NCBI RefSeq assembly: GCF_002142155.1
Contig: NZ_NASD01000010.1
Location: forward strand, 1 to 64,000
Reading direction: 5' to 3'
Source of the DNA: Gilliamella apis
GTDB lineage: Bacteria; Pseudomonadota; Gammaproteobacteria; Enterobacterales; Orbaceae
DNA: 64,000 nt
The notes under the pieces are model-generated. The model searched no databases, had not been told where the DNA came from, and saw only the letters and a list, made by a program, of their open reading frames with translations. Shown one piece after another: positions 61,378-64,000 of the stretch. The first letter of the stretch is position 1. Each line of letters opens with the position of its first letter. Position numbers and translations under genes: made by a program.

Positions 61378-62475
61378 TCAAATACCGTTTAATATCACTT
61401 CAATTCGCCTTTTTTGTAACTCATTATGAATTAACTTTCCAGTATAACCTTCGGCAATTATATTTTGAACATCGACTGCTTGAGCTAATTTATATGCTTG
61501 TTCAAGGTATTGAGCTTGAGGAAATAATTCCGTTTTAGCATAAGATTGGCTAGCAATTATCAATTGATTAAGATGGGCTGGGTTGCGCCATACATCTATT
61601 TTATTGAACAATTCGATAATTTGTTCCGCAGTTAATTGTATCACGTTAGTAACACTATTATGAAATTGCTGCACCATAATTGCTAATTTCGTATATTGAT
61701 TAGGGGCTTTAATTTGTAAACAAAGTTTTTCTAGCTCAGTTTTGGATACAAACTCACCACACAAGACTGCAAAGCGCACGGTCAGATCATCAGTCAATAA
61801 AGTCGATTTTTTTAATGCATCAGTAATAGTGCTGGAAAGTTTGAGTGATGGAAATAATAATGCTAAAGCACCACATTGTTCCAGTACTTGAAAATAAACT
61901 TGCGGATCCTCGGTCGCTAGCGCCTTTTCAGTCTCTTTCCATACCCGTTCTGCTGTAAGGGTATTTATTTCACCAGCAGAGACCATCTCTTTCATTAAAT
62001 TATTCGTTTCAGCAACAATTCTGAAACCTAAATGGTGATAACGGGCAGCGAAACGGGCCACTCGCAAAACTCGTAGGGGATCTTCTCTGAATGCAGGAGA
62101 AACATGGCGTAATAATTTAAGCTTAATATCATTAACACCATGATAAGGATCGACTATATTGCCTTCTTGATCCATGGCAATCGCATTTATAGTAAGATCT
62201 CGTCGAATAAGATCTTGCTCTAAAGTAATATCTTTACTAAAGTCACAAATAAAGCCTGTATAGCCTTTACCTGATTTCCGCTCTGTTCGAGCTAGAGCAT
62301 ACTCTTCTTTAGTTTTGGGATGTAAAAAAACAGGAAAATCTTTACCAACCTGTTGATAACCTAATGCTAAAAGTTCATCTGGGGTTGCACCAACCACAAC
62401 CCAGTCTCGATCAACAACAGGTAGATGTAACAATCTATCTCTAACTGAACCGCCAACAAGATAGATTTTACTCAT
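61378..62475 (-). CDS. cca: CCA-adding tRNA nucleotidyltransferase lacking the HD domain
   Basis: The 365-residue protein has the class II signature GGSVRDRLL (8-16), DRD (22-24) and RRDLTINAIAMD. Enterobacterial Cca has about 412 residues and ends in an HD phosphohydrolase domain. Here the line LLTDDLTVRFAVLCGEFVSKTELEKL continues past the point where family members read LCHDLGKG. The HD histidines and HHGHG are deleted. The polymerising core looks intact. The tRNA genes here encode their CCA, so repair is the likely role. Confidence 0.93.
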   Translation of the reverse strand: MSKIYLVGGSVRDRLLHLPVVDRDWVVVGATPDELLALGYQQVGKDFPVFLHPKTKEEYALARTERKSGKGYTGFICDFSKDITLEQDLIRRDLTINAIAMDQEGNIVDPYHGVNDIKLKLLRHVSPAFREDPLRVLRVARFAARYHHLGFRIVAETNNLMKEMVSAGEINTLTAERVWKETEKALATEDPQVYFQVLEQCGALALLFPSLKLSSTITDALKKSTLLTDDLTVRFAVLCGEFVSKTELEKLCLQIKAPNQYTKLAIMVQQFHNSVTNVIQLTAEQIIELFNKIDVWRNPAHLNQLIIASQSYAKTELFPQAQYLEQAYKLAQAVDVQNIIAEGYTGKLIHNELQKRRIEVILNGI

Positions 62476-63090
62476 TTAACGCATCCAACGATCTTTTTTA
62501 CGACGACCAGGCATAATAGCCGGCAAAATAAGACCAAGAAGAAAACCACCACCAGCAACTAATCCACCATAAGTAAACCAAGTTACAATCAGATCACGGC
62601 GCTTATCATCAACTTGATTTAACATAGACTCAAGCTTCATCTCTTGCTGTTTATTAAGTTGTTCTAACTCATTATTCTTAGCTTGTAAGCTTTCAATCGA
62701 TTGTTCAGCTTTTTGTAGTTTTTCGGCATAATCTTGGATGGCATTTTGTTGATTTTTTTCTGCATTATCAACTTTATCTTTATACTCAGCAAGTTGTGCT
62801 TCTAATAATGGCACAAGTTCTTTAAAACTAGGTTGATCTTTTAATTTATTAGACTCAATCCAAGCTGAACTACCATTAGGAAGCTGTATTCGTGTATATT
62901 TACCATCAGCACTTTTTTCAAGTTCAATTACTTTTTGACCGGCTTTAACTGCGTTTGAATAAGCATATTGAGAGCTAGGGCCTCGGCGTAGATAAATATC
63001 AACATTTTCAGTAACATATTTATCAACTGCATTTGCACTAAAAGCTACAGCAATAAAAGAAAGTAAAGTAATAATATTCTGTTTTTTCAT
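62476..63090 (-). CDS. ygiM: SH3-domain membrane protein YgiM (TIGR04211 family)
   Basis: The 204-residue protein has a signal peptide (about 1-21), a bacterial SH3b domain (about 22-95, NVDIYLRRGPSSQYAYSNAVKAG), a coiled coil (about 95-165, rich in QNAIQDYAEKLQKAEQ), a C-terminal membrane segment and a basic tail GRRKKDRW. The layout and the neighbourhood with cca match YgiM. It is likely anchored to the inner membrane with the SH3 domain in the periplasm. It starts 615 bp upstream of cca, directly adjacent on the same strand. Confidence 0.9.
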   Translation of the reverse strand: MKKQNIITLLSFIAVAFSANAVDKYVTENVDIYLRRGPSSQYAYSNAVKAGQKVIELEKSADGKYTRIQLPNGSSAWIESNKLKDQPSFKELVPLLEAQLAEYKDKVDNAEKNQQNAIQDYAEKLQKAEQSIESLQAKNNELEQLNKQQEMKLESMLNQVDDKRRDLIVTWFTYGGLVAGGGFLLGLILPAIMPGRRKKDRWMR

Positions 63091-63723
63091 GATATTTTAA
63101 ATTTTTACCCACAATAAAAACATGATAACACAAAAAGTAGCCTTTTCGCACAACCATTTATAATAAAAATTTGATAATCTCAAATTTTATTAACAATAAA
63201 TGAAACCGATTACATTCATTAAAATATAAATCAAAAAACAATAATCCAATGATGTGAATAAATAAAAAAAATCATCACATTATTTAGGACTCAGCAAAAT
63301 ATAAAGTTAATAGTCAATAATTATGCTATGCAATTTATTATCCAACACCATTGGTTAATAAATATTTATTTACTATTACTAGAACCAAACCCAGTTAAAC
63401 CATGTTAATAGACGTAATAACAAACTAAAATATTTACTTTTTTCATTCAATTTAACAGCTTAGCATTTTCAATCTTCTACATTAATATATTTTTTATTGA
63501 AACAATTCATATAAAAATGAGCTTATTGGCAAACTAAAAATTTTGTTCTATTATAACCAGTTAAGTAGATATTCAGAATATTACGGGCAATAACAATAGC
63601 AAATGTAATCGTAATATTTGAATCTTAGGTTTTCAGCCAATTTACGAGCTATTTATTCTAATCAATCGATAATTTGAAAACTCTATATTGGCAATAAGTT
63701 AAAAAAAGTTAAAAGGATTTTTT
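63091..63723. other. 633-bp intergenic region upstream of a GalR/GalS-type gene
   Basis: No open frame or RNA gene is supported. A possible GalR-type operator lies at 63200-63215. Several A/T-rich inverted stretches occur, as expected by chance at this composition. The ygiM promoter and the promoter of the downstream regulator must lie here. Confidence 0.4.
63200..63215 (+). promoter_or_regulatory. Possible GalR/LacI-family operator
   Basis: The 16-mer ATGAAACCGATTACAT matches the GalR/GalS consensus GTGKAANCGNTTNCAC at 10 of 13 fixed positions, including the central C-G. It lies about 500 bp upstream of the GalR-like gene and 110 bp upstream of ygiM. It might be autoregulatory or serve an unseen target. 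Confidence 0.35.
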
Positions 63724-64000
63724 ATGGCGACAATCAAAGATGTTGCAAAGTTAGCAAAAGTTTCCGTTGCAACGGTATCACGGGTGATTAATAACGCTGA
63801 CAATGTCAGTAATAAAACACGTGAAACAGTAAAAAAATCCATGGAAAAATTAAATTATTATCCTGATGCTAACGCCCGAGCTTTATCCCAACAAAACTCT
63901 AATACTATTGGCATCGTGGTAGCAGACCTATCCGATCCATTTTCTGGCGCGATGATTAGTACTGTTGAAAAAGTTGCAGCGAAAAACGGTCATTTTTTGC
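63724..64000 (+). CDS. LacI-family regulator, GalR/GalS-like (partial, runs off the window)
   Basis: The first 92 codons are open to the end of the window. They begin MATIKDVAKLAKVSVATVSR, the LacI-family helix-turn-helix, followed by the hinge (NARALSQQ) and the start of the effector domain (TIGIVVADLSDPFSGAM). This is closest to GalR/GalS. An AAAAGGA site precedes the ATG by 6 bases. Which galactose genes it controls cannot be told here. Confidence 0.85.
   Translation, partial: MATIKDVAKLAKVSVATVSRVINNADNVSNKTRETVKKSMEKLNYYPDANARALSQQNSNTIGIVVADLSDPFSGAMISTVEKVAAKNGHFL

Noticed and set aside
63252-63280. CRP-like TGTGA...TCACA pair
   Set aside because: The half-sites are separated by far more than the required six bases.

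Overview
The window is AT-rich gammaproteobacterial chromosome. The core genes (nadR, truD-ispF-ispD-ftsB, rpoE-rseA-rseB-lepA-lepB-rnc-era, cyaA, the metT-leuW-gln-gln tRNA operon, cca-ygiM) have enterobacterial-type sequences and partly enterobacterial order. The low GC, the compaction, the missing neighbours (surE, nlpD-rpoS, rseC) and the aryl polyene cluster suggest a host-associated member of the Orbales (Gilliamella/Frischella/Orbus-like). That assignment is inference; no rRNA gene is present to test it.

Layout. 0.2-2.2 kb: nadR-pnuC NAD-salvage operon with a near-perfect NadR operator over its promoter. 2.2-5.7 kb: minus-strand core genes pcm, truD, ispF, ispD, ftsB, tusE. 5.9 kb: tRNA-Ser(UGA). 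6.2-12 kb: a decayed accessory stretch holding fragments of a flavin monooxygenase and a short-chain dehydrogenase, an intact EmrAB-type efflux pair, a broken EntD/Sfp-type phosphopantetheinyl transferase and an AraC regulator. 12.1-16.8 kb: a 1105-residue repeat protein coupled to a SWIM zinc-finger protein, both of unknown role. 17.1 kb: a small secreted protein. 17.9-25.3 kb: a Fur-controlled ferric-siderophore uptake operon (MFS transporter, fhuC, fhuD, fused fhuB, TonB receptor) containing the ghosts of a second TonB receptor and of a siderophore/peptide ABC exporter. 25.4-28.8 kb: aspartate 4-decarboxylase plus aspartate:alanine antiporter, an energy-conserving pair. 29.1-29.5 kb: a small lipoprotein.

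29.5-44.3 kb is a complete aryl polyene (APE) type II polyketide cluster: one divergent methyltransferase and 16 plus-strand genes in the order apeC to apeR, most of them overlapping. It encodes starter activation, two carrier proteins, chain elongation, acyl/glycosyl transfer and export to the outer membrane. No phosphopantetheinyl transferase lies in the cluster, and the only one seen in the window is a pseudogene.

44.4-57 kb: purH-purD, the era-rnc-lepB-lepA block, the sigma-E operon with a clear sigma-E promoter, and cyaA. 57-60.5 kb: a CoA-type Nudix hydrolase, a YdgH-like periplasmic protein with three DUF1471 repeats, and a large secreted protein with a lectin-like C-terminus. 60.7-63.1 kb: four tRNA genes behind a strong promoter, an HD-less cca and ygiM. 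From 63.7 kb: the start of a GalR/GalS-type regulator that runs off the window.

The strongest pattern outside textbook genes is loss in secondary metabolism and iron acquisition. Uptake genes look intact while an exporter, a second receptor and a PPTase are broken, which fits a lineage that kept siderophore import after losing production. Start sites were adjusted for several genes (emrA, aspT, apeD, apeK, apeL, purD, rnc, the ydgH-like gene) from ribosome-binding-site position and family length.
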